Source: Nocardia uniformis NBRC 13702 (GTDB lineage: Bacteria > Actinomycetota > Actinomycetes > Mycobacteriales > Mycobacteriaceae). Taken from it: DNA of 64,000 nt. The notes beneath the pieces are model-generated. The model was not told the DNA's origin, did not search any database, and was given only the letters and a program-made list of their open reading frames with translations. The position numbers were made by a program, and so were the translations under genes. Shown here piece by piece: positions 51,660 to 62,493 of this stretch. Within the stretch, counting starts at the first letter, position 1; every line of letters begins with the position of its first letter. The stretch lies in the NCBI RefSeq assembly GCF_001613345.1, contig NZ_BDCE01000049.1, forward strand, positions 116,084 through 180,083. Direction: 5' to 3'.

Positions 51660-51684
51660 ATACCTCGCCGAAGGCCCCCCAAAC
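51660..51684 (-). promoter_or_regulatory. possible SigF-type promoter of the DoxX-repeat gene
   Basis: On the minus strand, GTTT is followed after 15 bp by AGGTAT, one mismatch from the SigF/SigB -10. It lies about 105 bp before the start at 51555, implying a longish leader. Confidence 0.45.
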
Positions 51685-51729
51685 ACCCACGTCGAATTGG
51701 GCGTGGCGTGTCCCCCGAAACCGATCCGA

Positions 51730-52128
51730 TTACACGACGGCGGCGACAATCGCGATGAGCGGCAACGCACTCGAACCGACGGTGCCCAACACACTCCCGC
51801 CCCGCGGCCGCCAATATCCGAGCAGATCCGCGATCCCCATGGCCAGACTGGCGAGCAACATGTAACCGCACGCGGTCAGCACCACCGCCCGCCCCACCGC
51901 CTCGTCACCGTTGTGCAGGATGAGTAGCCCGACAATGGCCGCCACACCGCCGAGCAGATTGCGGAATCCGACAACGAACGCCCACATTCGCACATCGTCG
52001 AGATTCGTGGTGTCCACGTGTAGCCACCGGCGCACAATCGGGCGGTCATAGAAGAACATCTCCAGCGGAGATACCGCGATGTAGACGATCCCACTGATCA
52101 GCGCCGCGACCTGAGCAATGCCGTTCAT
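51730..52128 (-). CDS. DUF1304 family membrane protein
   Basis: A 132-residue integral membrane protein with four helices (residues 4-25, 50-72, 80-105 and 112-131). IYIAVSPLEMFFYDRP near residue 17 and RNLLGGVAAIVGLLIL are family signatures of DUF1304. Function unknown. The ATG at 52128 gives the usual short N-terminus. Divergent from the AraC-type regulator at 52238, which may control it. Confidence 0.83.
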   Translation of the reverse strand: MNGIAQVAALISGIVYIAVSPLEMFFYDRPIVRRWLHVDTTNLDDVRMWAFVVGFRNLLGGVAAIVGLLILHNGDEAVGRAVVLTACGYMLLASLAMGIADLLGYWRPRGGSVLGTVGSSALPLIAIVAAVV

Positions 52129-52237
52129 GGGTAAATTGTGCGCCGGAAATCGACGCGGATGCCGACAATTGGCTGGACGTATCCGAACGGTGATCCGGCG
52201 CTGGTCAACCCCGGCGCGAACATGGGAAGATCGCGAC

Positions 52238-52672
52238 GTGGCCGGCACCTCCAATACCGAACAGCATCTGCGCGATCTCGCGCGTTTGCGTCGTGTGCGC
52301 GATCGCATGGACCGGGAGTACGCGCAGCCCCTCGATGTCGAGGCGCTCGCGCGCGATGTGCATATGTCGGCGGGTCACCTCAGTCGCCAGTTCAAGCTCG
52401 CCTACGGCGAGTCGCCGTATACCTACTTGATGACGCGGCGGATCGAGCGTGCGATGTCACTGCTGCGCCGGGGCGATCTCAGTGTCACCGAGGTCTGTTT
52501 CGAGGTCGGCTGTCAGTCGCTGGGCACCTTCAGCACTCGGTTCACCGAACTGGTCGGCATACCGCCAAGCGCCTACCGGGAGCAGGCGGCCCTCGAGACG
52601 GTGGATCTGCCGACGCTGGTGGTGAAACGGGTGACCAGACCGATCAGGAATCGAGAAGCGCCGGCCGTCTAG
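52238..52672 (+). CDS. AraC family DNA-binding regulator (short form)
   Basis: A 144-residue regulator consisting almost only of the AraC HTH domain: LDVEALARDVHMSAGHLSRQ (first HTH), then VTEVCFEVGCQSLGTFSTRF (second HTH) and GIPPSAYR. There is no N-terminal cupin domain, so the effector-binding part is absent. GTG at 52238 follows GGGAAGA. Immediately upstream of a VOC protein gene (20 bp), a very common pairing in actinobacteria; the two probably work together. Confidence 0.88.
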   Translation: MAGTSNTEQHLRDLARLRRVRDRMDREYAQPLDVEALARDVHMSAGHLSRQFKLAYGESPYTYLMTRRIERAMSLLRRGDLSVTEVCFEVGCQSLGTFSTRFTELVGIPPSAYREQAALETVDLPTLVVKRVTRPIRNREAPAV

Positions 52673-52692
52673 CCGCGGCTAGCGTTATCGCC

Positions 52693-53103
52693 ATGGACAT
52701 CATCATTCAGTCGAGCTTCCTCCCCCAGGACGATCCGGAGGCCGCGCTGGCCTTCTACCGCGACGCCCTCGGCTTCGAGCTCCGCAAAGACGTCGGATTC
52801 AATGGGATGCGCTGGCTCACCGTCGGCCCCGTCGACCAGCCCGGCACCTCCATAGTGCTGCATCCACCGGCCGCCGATCCCGGCATTACCGAGGAGGAGC
52901 GCCGGACCATCGCCGAAATGATGGCCAAGGGCACCTACGCCAGCATCCTGCTGGCCACCAAGGATGTCGATGCCGCCTTCGAGAAGGTGCAGGCCGCCAA
53001 TGCCGAGGTCGTCCAGGAACCGACCGATCAGCCCTATGGGGTCCGCGACTGCGCCTTCCGTGATCCGGCGGGCAATATGGTCCGTATCCAGCAGTTGAGC
53101 TGA
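52693..53103 (+). CDS. VOC family protein (AraC partner)
   Basis: A 136-residue VOC-fold protein: PEAALAFYRDALGFELRKDV in the first module, YGVRDCAFRDPAGNMVRI at the end of the second, with a Glu or Gln at the usual metal position. It is 20 bp downstream of the AraC-type gene on the same mRNA. It might bind antibiotics or act as a glyoxalase-like enzyme. Specific function unknown. Confidence 0.87.
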   Translation: MDIIIQSSFLPQDDPEAALAFYRDALGFELRKDVGFNGMRWLTVGPVDQPGTSIVLHPPAADPGITEEERRTIAEMMAKGTYASILLATKDVDAAFEKVQAANAEVVQEPTDQPYGVRDCAFRDPAGNMVRIQQLS

Positions 53104-53129
53104 ACCGCCCGCCCGACCCGAAACCAGGC

Positions 53130-53164
53130 GAGCTAGCTCTCCCCCACCCCGGACGAGCTAGCTC
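53130..53164 (+). terminator. palindrome pair GAGCTAGCTC, possible terminator
   Basis: GAGCTAGCTC occurs at 53130-53139 and 53155-53164. Each copy is self-complementary, and the two can pair as a 10-bp stem with a 15-nt loop. It lies 26 bp after the VOC gene stop. A terminator is the simplest reading; a protein-binding pair is possible. Confidence 0.45.
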
Positions 53165-53327
53165 ACCGCACGCAGACGATGAACGGATCGAGCACTCGGC
53201 ATCGTCGCCATCGTCAACCCTGAACGCATCCGATGTTAATTGCTCGCAGCGGCTGCGGTCTTCGCAACCGACCATTCCGTCGTGGACGGCAACGCCCTCG
53301 ACGAACGATAGAAGGTGAGGAGTCACA

Positions 53328-53564
53328 ATGGCCTGGAACAAAAGGAACCGTCAGCTGCACCGCCTGCTATCCATTATTTTCACGACCACCGTCGTCATCG
53401 CTTTCATCGGCGCCACGGTGGGGCTTACCGAGACCGCGGTCTGGCTGTTCTATCTCCCGCTGCTCCCGCTCTTCCTGCTCATGGGCACCGGTTTGTACAT
53501 GTTCGTGGAGCCGTATCGCAAAAGGCGGCGCGCCAATCGCCCGAACCCCGTCGGGCAGCACTGA
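53328..53564 (+). CDS. small two-helix membrane protein
   Basis: A 78-residue protein with a basic N-terminus (MAWNKRNRQLHR), two membrane helices (about 14-33 and 37-58) and a basic tail (YRKRRRANRPNP). GGTGAGGAG precedes the ATG. 19 bp upstream of the UvrA-like gene, so it is likely co-transcribed with it. No family recognised; the topology fits a small membrane anchor or accessory protein. Confidence 0.68.
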   Translation: MAWNKRNRQLHRLLSIIFTTTVVIAFIGATVGLTETAVWLFYLPLLPLFLLMGTGLYMFVEPYRKRRRANRPNPVGQH

Positions 53565-53583
53565 TCAGGTTGAATGGAGCCAC

Positions 53584-55977
<2,394 letters not shown>

Positions 55978-56032
55978 CGTCCTCTCCGCCATCCGGGCAT
56001 GGGCCTTCCTGTCATCTCGGCAGTGCCCTCCC

Positions 56033-56109
56033 CGTCATTCCGGCATGGTTTGGCCGGGATCCACTTCTCAACAGCGGTGGATTCCGGCCAAAAGCACGCC
56101 GGAATGACG
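56033..56109. repeat. 77-bp palindromic element
   Basis: A near-perfect inverted repeat: the left arm starts CGTCATTCCGGCATG and runs to CCAC at 56064; the right arm starts GTGG at 56077 and ends GCCGGAATGACG at 56109, with a 12-nt loop. It sits in the 294-bp gap between the uvrA-like gene and ilvD, which holds no gene. Such CGTCATTCC-ended elements are widely seen as dispersed intergenic repeats; it could also act as a terminator. Confidence 0.75.
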
Positions 56110-56271
56110 AGGGAACAGCGCGGGGGAACGACAAGGGTGGCAGCGCCGCGGAATGAGCGGGCAGCGCGGTCTCAGCCCGAGTGCACGAGAACACGAGTGA
56201 ATCTCCTCCTGATGTGGGCGCGCGCAGGGGGGTTTCGCTCGTACCGGAATCGACTGGAGGATGATCGCATC

Positions 56272-57978
56272 GTGTCCAATGATTCGAACGGCCCCGATAT
56301 CAAGCCACGCAGTCGCGATGTCACCGATGGATTGGAGAAGACCGCGGCGCGCGGGATGCTGCGCGCGGTCGGCATGGGTGATGCCGATTGGGGGAAGTCG
56401 CAGATCGGCGTGGCCTCCTCGTGGAACGAGATCACTCCCTGCAATCTGTCGCTGGACCGGCTGGCCAAGGCCAGTAAGGAAGGCGTTTTCGCCGGTGGCG
56501 GCTATCCCATGGAATTCGGCACCATCTCGGTGTCCGATGGCATTTCGATGGGGCATGAGGGGATGCACTTCTCGCTGGTGTCGCGGGAGGTGATCGCCGA
56601 CAGCGTGGAGACGGTCATGCAGGCCGAACGGCTCGACGGTTCGGTACTGCTCGCGGGCTGCGATAAGTCATTGCCGGGCATGCTGATGGCGGCGGCGCGC
56701 CTGAATCTGGCGAGTGTCTTCCTGTACGCGGGCTCGATCCTGCCGGGTATCGCGAAGCTGTCGGACGGCACCGAGCGGGAGGTGACGATTATCGACGCCT
56801 TCGAGGCGGTCGGGGCGTGCTCGCGCGGACTGATGAGCCGCGCGGATGTCGATGCCATCGAGCGCGCCATCTGCCCCGGTGAGGGCGCCTGCGGTGGCAT
56901 GTATACCGCCAACACCATGGCCAGCGCGGCCGAGGCCATGGGCATGTCGCTGCCGGGCAGTGCGGCGCCGCCCGCCACCGACCGCCGACGCGACGGGTAT
57001 GCCCGGCGCAGTGGCGAGGCGGTGGTGGAATTGCTGCGGCGCGGCATCACCACCGCCGACATTCTCACCAAGGAGGCCTTCGAGAACGCGATCGCGGTGG
57101 TGATGGCCTTCGGTGGCTCCACCAATGCCGTGCTGCATCTGCTGGCGATCGCGCACGACGCGAAGGTGGACCTGACCCTCGACGATTTCGCCCGGGTCGG
57201 CCGCAAGGTGCCGCACCTGGCCGACGTCAAACCCTTCGGCAAGCATGTGATGACCGATGTGGACCGGATCGGCGGGGTGCCGGTCATGATGAAGGCGCTG
57301 CTCGACGCCGGACTGCTGCACGGGGACTGCCTCACCGTGACCGGTCGTACCGTGGCGGAGAACCTCGCCGATATCGCACCGCCGGATCCGGACGGCAGGG
57401 TGGTCCGCGCGATGAATTCGCCGATCCACCCGACCGGCGGCATCACCATTCTCGACGGTTCCCTCGCGCCGGGCGGCGCGGTGGTGAAGTCGGCCGGATT
57501 CGATTCCGACGTATTCACCGGCACAGCAAGGGTTTTCGACCGCGAGCGGTCCGCGATGGATGCACTCGAGGACGGCACCATCGCGGCCGGTGACGTGGTT
57601 GTCATCCGCTACGAGGGCCCCAAGGGCGGTCCGGGTATGCGCGAAATGCTCGCCATTACCGCCGCCATCAAGGGTGCGGGTCTGGGCAAGGATGTGCTGC
57701 TGCTCACCGACGGGCGGTTCTCCGGCGGCACCACCGGCCTGTGCGTGGGCCATGTGGCCCCCGAGGCGGTCGACGGCGGCCCCATCGCCTTCGTCCGTGA
57801 CGGCGATCGGATTCGCCTCGATGTCGGGGCGGGCACCCTCGATCTCCTGGTCGACAAGGAGGAGCTCGACGGTCGCCGCGAGGGCTGGGAACCGTTGCCG
57901 CCGCGCTACACCCGCGGGGTACTCGCCAAGTACGCCAAGCTGGTCGGCTCGGCTTCCTTCGGAGCCGTTTGCGACTGA
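56272..57978 (+). CDS. ilvD: dihydroxy-acid dehydratase
   Basis: A 568-residue iron-sulfur enzyme that makes the 2-oxo acids for valine, isoleucine and pantothenate. The cluster cysteines are in LLAGCDKSLPGMLMA and CPGEGACGGMYTANTM; TDGRFSGGTTGLCVGHVAPEA is the C-terminal signature. GTG at 56272 follows GGAGG. The in-frame sequence before it runs through the palindromic repeat and is not coding. Confidence 0.95.
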   Translation: MSNDSNGPDIKPRSRDVTDGLEKTAARGMLRAVGMGDADWGKSQIGVASSWNEITPCNLSLDRLAKASKEGVFAGGGYPMEFGTISVSDGISMGHEGMHFSLVSREVIADSVETVMQAERLDGSVLLAGCDKSLPGMLMAAARLNLASVFLYAGSILPGIAKLSDGTEREVTIIDAFEAVGACSRGLMSRADVDAIERAICPGEGACGGMYTANTMASAAEAMGMSLPGSAAPPATDRRRDGYARRSGEAVVELLRRGITTADILTKEAFENAIAVVMAFGGSTNAVLHLLAIAHDAKVDLTLDDFARVGRKVPHLADVKPFGKHVMTDVDRIGGVPVMMKALLDAGLLHGDCLTVTGRTVAENLADIAPPDPDGRVVRAMNSPIHPTGGITILDGSLAPGGAVVKSAGFDSDVFTGTARVFDRERSAMDALEDGTIAAGDVVVIRYEGPKGGPGMREMLAITAAIKGAGLGKDVLLLTDGRFSGGTTGLCVGHVAPEAVDGGPIAFVRDGDRIRLDVGAGTLDLLVDKEELDGRREGWEPLPPRYTRGVLAKYAKLVGSASFGAVCD

Positions 57979-58007
57979 TCCACCACGGACCGGGTCAGCG
58001 GCCGTTC

Positions 58008-58913
58008 TCACCGCATTGATCGCTCGGCCCGGTGGGCCGCGAAGTGATCGAGTGCGGCGAGCGCGGCCGCTGTCGTCTGGTCCCGGGCGGCGAGCAGTGG
58101 CAGCCGGACGGCCGCTGTCGGGATGCGCCCCCGCGCCGCCAGGACCGCCTTGATGACGGTGGGGTTGGGTTCGGCGAACAGGGCGCTGGAGAGCACCGCG
58201 AGCCGGTGGCCCAGCGCCCGAACCTCGTCGATCGGACCGTTTCGCCACCCCGCGACGAGGGCCGCGAATGCCTCGGTGGCCACCGTGGCCGTGGCCAGAA
58301 TCGCGCCCGCCGCCCCGAGCGCCAGCAGTGGGGCCGCGTACAGATCGTCCCCGGCCAGGACGGCGAAATCCTTTGGGCGGCTGGCCATCAGCTCGATGGT
58401 GGTGTCGTCGATCATGCCGACGGCGTGTTTGACGCCGATGATATTCGGCGTGTTCGCGAGCGCGAGCAGGGTCTCCGCGCCGAGGGTTCGGCCGGTGCGG
58501 TAGGGGATGTTGTAGACGATCAGCGGGACCGGGCTGGCGGCGGCCAGGTGCTGAAAGTGCGCGAGGACACCCGCTTCCGTGGGCCGAATGTAGTACGGGA
58601 CAACGGTGAGCGCGGCGGCAATGCCGGAGCGCAGGCCGTCGAGCGCTGCCAGCGATGCCGCCGTCGAATTGGTGCCCGCGCCGACGATCAACGGCGCGTT
58701 CCGTTCCCGGCACACCCGGGCACAGATCTCGACGACGAGTGTGCGCTCGTCATCGGTCAGGGTCGCGGTTTCGGCGGTCGTGCCCAGCGCCACGATTCCG
58801 GTCGCGCCCTCCGCCAGGGCGGCGTGCGCGAGGCCCGCCAGGGCCTCGGTGGCGACGGACCCATCGGCGGCGAAGGGTGTGATCAGCGGGACGAAAAGGC
58901 CGGAGAGCGTCAT
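58008..58913 (-). CDS. dapA: DapA-family aldolase (4-hydroxy-tetrahydrodipicolinate synthase-like)
   Basis: A 301-residue TIM-barrel Schiff-base aldolase. GLFVPLITPFAADGSV, the GTTAETATL motif, PYYIRPTEAG, Tyr in VYNIPYRTG and the Schiff-base Lys in IIGVKHAVG are all present. It may be the lysine-pathway DapA, but isolation from other lysine genes and a divergent LysR regulator suggest a catabolic or paralogous family member (N-acetylneuraminate lyase/KDG aldolase type). Treat the symbol as a family label. Confidence 0.83.
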   Translation of the reverse strand: MTLSGLFVPLITPFAADGSVATEALAGLAHAALAEGATGIVALGTTAETATLTDDERTLVVEICARVCRERNAPLIVGAGTNSTAASLAALDGLRSGIAAALTVVPYYIRPTEAGVLAHFQHLAAASPVPLIVYNIPYRTGRTLGAETLLALANTPNIIGVKHAVGMIDDTTIELMASRPKDFAVLAGDDLYAAPLLALGAAGAILATATVATEAFAALVAGWRNGPIDEVRALGHRLAVLSSALFAEPNPTVIKAVLAARGRIPTAAVRLPLLAARDQTTAAALAALDHFAAHRAERSMR

Positions 58914-58947
58914 ACCGACGAGCTTCACCCGCAACGACCATAAGGTC

Positions 58948-58984
58948 CAGTTCATATATTTGCCGTTGAGCATAAGCTGAACTG
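58948..58984. promoter_or_regulatory. dapA-LysR divergent control region
   Basis: CAGTTCA (58948-58954) and TGAACTG (58978-58984) form a 7-bp inverted repeat 23 bp apart in the 71-bp gap between the divergent aldolase and LysR genes. The place fits a LysR binding region. Confidence 0.4.
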
Positions 58985-59863
58985 ATGCTCGATGTCCGCA
59001 AGCTGCGTCTGCTGCGCGAACTGGCACACCGCGAGACGATCGCCGCCGTCGCCGAATCCCTCAATTACACGGCGTCGGCCGTCTCACAGCAGTTGAGCGC
59101 ACTCGAACGCGAAGCCGGGGTCCCGCTCCTGGAGCGGACCGGCCGCCGGGTGAGGTTGACCTCGGCGGGACGCACCCTCGTCGACCATGCCGGAACCATC
59201 TTCGCGGTACTCGAACAGGCCGGTGCGGACTTGGCCGCAGACCATGCCGCGCTCACCGGTCCGCTCCGAATCGGCGTGTTCCCCACCGCGAATCGCGCGA
59301 TACTCGCCCCGGCACTGGTCGCGCTGAGCACGGAGCATCCGCGGTTGGAGCTGATGGTGACCGAACTCGATCCCATCCTCGCACCCGGCGCGCTGCGCAC
59401 CGAAGCGCTCGATATCGCGCTGGTCCAGGAATACGACTACGTGCCGGTCGACGTCGACCCCGCCCTGGACACCGAACCGCTCCTCGCGGAAATCATCTAT
59501 CTGGCAGCGCTTTCCCCCGGCGCACTGGCCTCGCACCAGCGCAGTCAATGGGTGGCGGGAACTCCCGGCACGCTGTGCCACACCATGACCGTACGAGCCT
59601 GCCAGGCAGCCGGATTCACTCCCCGAATACGCCACCACGCCGACGACTTCGGCACCGTGCTCGAGCTGGTGGCGGCCGGGCAGGGAGTCGCACTCGTCCC
59701 CGAACTCGGCGCGCGGGCAACACCGCCTGCGGTCGCGCTGACCCCGCTGCCGACGCAACGCCGTACCCACATCGCCTACCGCCGCGGCACCGGAACCCAC
59801 CCCGCCATCAGCGCCGCTCGCACGGCACTGCACAGCGTGATTCGACGAAGCCGATCCGGGTAG
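58985..59863 (+). CDS. LysR family transcriptional regulator
   Basis: A 292-residue regulator. HTH TIAAVAESLNYTASAVSQQL (residues 18-37), followed by the two-lobed effector domain (LRIGVFPTANRAILAPALVA). It diverges from the DapA-family gene, most likely its target. The effector is unknown; the effector domain shows the binding-pocket-like Thr in FPTA. Confidence 0.9.
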   Translation: MLDVRKLRLLRELAHRETIAAVAESLNYTASAVSQQLSALEREAGVPLLERTGRRVRLTSAGRTLVDHAGTIFAVLEQAGADLAADHAALTGPLRIGVFPTANRAILAPALVALSTEHPRLELMVTELDPILAPGALRTEALDIALVQEYDYVPVDVDPALDTEPLLAEIIYLAALSPGALASHQRSQWVAGTPGTLCHTMTVRACQAAGFTPRIRHHADDFGTVLELVAAGQGVALVPELGARATPPAVALTPLPTQRRTHIAYRRGTGTHPAISAARTALHSVIRRSRSG

Positions 59864-59907
59864 GCGGGAAAGGTAAGGAGAACGACAGCGAGACAAGGAC
59901 ATCAGCG

Positions 59908-60150
59908 ATGACCAGAAGCGAAGAGACCGGCACCGTCACGGGTACCAAAGACAAGGACTACGACCTGCTCTGGTTCATTCAGAGTTCGCTCGACAATGCC
60001 CTGCGCCTGGAAACCTACATTCAGGATGCCGAACGGGCGGGCGATAGCGAACTCGCCGAGTTCTTCCGCAAGGCCCAGAGCGATAGCCGCAAGGGCGGCA
60101 GGATGGGTAAGGAACTGCTCGCCAGCCGATTGGAGTCCTCCGGCATGTGA
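59908..60150 (+). CDS. small conserved hydrophilic protein
   Basis: An 80-residue acidic/basic helical protein (TGTKDKDYDLLWFIQSSLDN, then AERAGDSELAEFFRKAQSDS). AAGGA precedes the ATG at 59908. The pattern resembles short actinobacterial proteins of unknown role that are often stress-regulated. A weak SigF-like element (GATT-N15-GGGTAG, 59839-59863) lies upstream, overlapping the end of the LysR gene. Confidence 0.68.
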   Translation: MTRSEETGTVTGTKDKDYDLLWFIQSSLDNALRLETYIQDAERAGDSELAEFFRKAQSDSRKGGRMGKELLASRLESSGM

Positions 60151-60282
60151 GGGCCGACTGTGGCTCGCCGGGCATGGGGCCCTGCGGCCACGAGCGCGGG
60201 ACGCGGCGGTCGTGATTCCAGGGGGCAACCGACCGCCGACTCGGGCGCCGCAACGGCCGGGAGCAACCCGCCCTACAGGGGG

Positions 60283-60423
60283 CTAGCTCTCCTTCTCGGT
60301 CGGGGTATAACGCACATTCGTAGGCTGCCCGCGCTGTTTGCGCCGGATCACCACGATGGCCACGACCACGGGAATCGCCAGAATCACCAATAGTTCCACA
60401 TCTCGCGCATACCCAGAGATCAC
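60283..60423 (-). CDS. possible 46-residue membrane microprotein
   Basis: A GTG at 60423 opens a 46-codon frame with one clear membrane helix (LLVILAIPVVVAIVVIRRKQ) and a basic/Thr tail (YTPTEKES). The composition is convincing for a membrane microprotein, but no family or ribosome site is visible. Stands alone between two plus-strand genes. Confidence 0.42.
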   Translation of the reverse strand: MISGYARDVELLVILAIPVVVAIVVIRRKQRGQPTNVRYTPTEKES

Positions 60424-60494
60424 TGATTCACCGCTCTGGGTAATCGGGTTACAGTGATCGGGCGGCTCCACCGTCTATGCGAACGGCGGTGACC

Positions 60495-60761
60495 ATGGCG
60501 ACAGGGGCGTTGTTGACGTTGATCTCCTGGTATCGAACGAATACGGGCGAGCGCACCTGCGGCAGCTCCCCGGTAGCGGGCACCAGGGCCACCGCCACCT
60601 ATCACCGGCGGGTCCTACGGGAATCAGGCGGGACCCGCGAACACAGGGTGGGCCGCTACAAAGCGGTCGGGTTCCGCCGCGCAGGCCTCGACACCCGCTT
60701 CCCCGGCCTCCTCGACGCCATCCTGGCCGCCACCGCCACCCCGCGTCGGGACGAGCGGTGA
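60495..60761 (+). CDS. hypothetical protein upstream of AraC gene
   Basis: An 88-residue basic protein (MATGALLTLISWYRTNTGER, ending LDAILAATATPRRDER). Its TGA overlaps the GTG of the AraC-type gene (GTGA), which argues for real coding. No family is recognised; it could also be the remains of a larger protein. An earlier ATG at 60477 is possible. Confidence 0.42.
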   Translation: MATGALLTLISWYRTNTGERTCGSSPVAGTRATATYHRRVLRESGGTREHRVGRYKAVGFRRAGLDTRFPGLLDAILAATATPRRDER

Positions 60762-61507
60762 TCGCGGGTGCGCCGCGGTGGCTCGGCGGGGTGGTGTTCA
60801 CGCCCGGGTTGATGGCGTTCACCGGTGAAATCGGTGCTACCGGAGCACATTCCCATGCCGCCATCCAGGTTCTACTGGTCACCGCGGGCGAGTTGACGCT
60901 CACCGACGGCACCGGTCACACCGCTACGGCCCAACTGGCGATCATCCCACCCGGTGCCCGGCACGAAATTCACGCCACGCCCGGCACTTCCGGATTCTTC
61001 GCCTACCTCGACTCGGCCGGACCCACCGGCCGCGCCGCCCTGTCCCGTCTGCGCGGGCTGCCGCTCGATCGGGTGTCGAGCTGGATCACCGCGGCGACCC
61101 CACGGTTCGGATCGGCCCCGTCACTACCGGATTCGGCACCACGACCGCCGGGGAGGTCTTCGCATCCGGTGGTCGCCGAGGCGCTGCGCGTGGCAGCCAC
61201 CACGCGGGGTGGCCCGCCATCTCTGGGTGACCTCGCGGCCGCGGTGGCCATGTCGCCGAGCCGTCTCTCCCACCTGTTCGCCACCGAAGTCGGATTACCG
61301 TATGCGGCGTGGCGACGCTGGACCCGCCTGCAACTCGCGGTGAACACCGTCCGCGCGGGCGGCTCGCTGACCGAGGCAGCTCACACCGCAGGCTTCACCG
61401 ACAGCGCCCACCTCACCAAAACCTGTCGCGACCTGTTCGGTATCACCCCCACCGAAGCGCTCATCGCCACCGGCTGGCGACCGTCGCCCACAGCGCGGGT
61501 CAGTTGA
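60758..61507 (+). CDS. AraC family transcriptional regulator with cupin domain
   Basis: A 249-residue regulator. The N-terminal cupin (AHSHAAIQVLLVTAGELTL, AIIPPGARHEIHATPGTSG) is followed by a two-HTH AraC domain (SLGDLAAAVAMSPSRLSHLF, then SLTEAAHTAGFTDSAHLTKT, then FGITPTEAL). It is followed after 43 bp by a sterol-desaturase-like gene, its probable target. Confidence 0.9.
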   Translation: MIAGAPRWLGGVVFTPGLMAFTGEIGATGAHSHAAIQVLLVTAGELTLTDGTGHTATAQLAIIPPGARHEIHATPGTSGFFAYLDSAGPTGRAALSRLRGLPLDRVSSWITAATPRFGSAPSLPDSAPRPPGRSSHPVVAEALRVAATTRGGPPSLGDLAAAVAMSPSRLSHLFATEVGLPYAAWRRWTRLQLAVNTVRAGGSLTEAAHTAGFTDSAHLTKTCRDLFGITPTEALIATGWRPSPTARVS

Positions 61508-61550
61508 TTTCTACAAGCCTCGACCGGGGTCCGGCAGCGACGCTGAACCC

Positions 61551-62408
61551 ATGTCCACGATCTTCACCCCCCTGGTCCGCTACGGCTACGCACCCCTGAT
61601 GTTATTGGGCGTCAATGGCATCGGCATCGCGCTGGCCGCCGGTGGCGCCCATAAACTCTGGCTGCTCGCCCTACTCGTCACCGCCATCGCGTTGTCGTTC
61701 GCCGCCGAACGTGTCCTGCCGTACCAGGACTCCTGGAACACCTCCCACGGTGACGTCGGCCGCGACACCGCCCACACCTTCGTCAACGAAACCCTCATTC
61801 TCGCCAGCGTCGCCGCCATCCCGGCCCTTGCCGCCATCATCCCAGGTGACGGAATCTGGCCCGGCAGTTGGCCATTCGTCGTTCAGGTACTGATCGCGAT
61901 CCTGGTCGCCGACCTCGGTATCACCCTGGCCCACTACGCCAGTCACAAGATCGGTGTGCTGTGGCGCTTCCATGCGGTGCACCACAGCATCACTCGCTGC
62001 TACGGCCTCAACGGTCTGATGAAACACCCGCTGCACCAGACCATCGAAATGGCCGCGGGTGTCACGCCACTGCTGATCCTGGGTCTCCCCGTCTCCGTCG
62101 CCGCCGCACTGTCGCTCGCGGTCGCGGTGCAACTGCTGCTGCAACACTCCAATGCCGACTATCGCGTGGGCCCCCTCGAACATGTACTCGCGCTCAATGC
62201 GGGCCACCGCTTCCATCACCTGAAATGGGCGGGCATCGGCGATGTCAACTTCGGCCTGTTCACGCTCATCTGGGACCATCTGCTGCGCACTTACAGCTAC
62301 GACCCGACCCGCCGGTTCAGCAGCGCCGACCTCGGTATGGCTGCCAAGCCGGACTACCCCACCGCCTACTTCGCTCAACTCACCGAACCCTTCGCGTCCA
62401 AGGGGTGA
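61551..62408 (+). CDS. sterol desaturase / fatty acid hydroxylase superfamily protein
   Basis: A 285-residue membrane di-iron enzyme. Histidine clusters HYASHKIGVLWRFHAVHHS (residues 125-143) and NAGHRFHHLKWAG (near 221) fit the HX3H, HX2HH, HX2HH pattern. Five or so membrane helices surround them. It might hydroxylate a sterol, carotenoid or fatty acid. Downstream of the AraC regulator; a strong hairpin follows. Confidence 0.88.
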   Translation: MSTIFTPLVRYGYAPLMLLGVNGIGIALAAGGAHKLWLLALLVTAIALSFAAERVLPYQDSWNTSHGDVGRDTAHTFVNETLILASVAAIPALAAIIPGDGIWPGSWPFVVQVLIAILVADLGITLAHYASHKIGVLWRFHAVHHSITRCYGLNGLMKHPLHQTIEMAAGVTPLLILGLPVSVAAALSLAVAVQLLLQHSNADYRVGPLEHVLALNAGHRFHHLKWAGIGDVNFGLFTLIWDHLLRTYSYDPTRRFSSADLGMAAKPDYPTAYFAQLTEPFASKG

Positions 62409-62412
62409 GATC

Positions 62413-62452
62413 GGTACCCAGCGGGCGTGGCGACGCCCGTCGGCTGGGTACC
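62413..62452 (+). terminator. hairpin terminator after sterol-desaturase-like gene
   Basis: GGTACCCAGC pairs with GCTGGGTACC around an inner GGGCGT/ACGCCC stem with a small bulge. It starts 4 bp after the stop. Confidence 0.75.
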
Positions 62453-62493
62453 CCCGGAGTACATACCGGTACACCCAATCGAACGGCGTCACT

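Noticed and set aside
56668..58713. Long minus-strand open frame opposite ilvD and through dapA
   Set aside because: Arg/Gly/His-rich shadow of strongly conserved genes on both strands.
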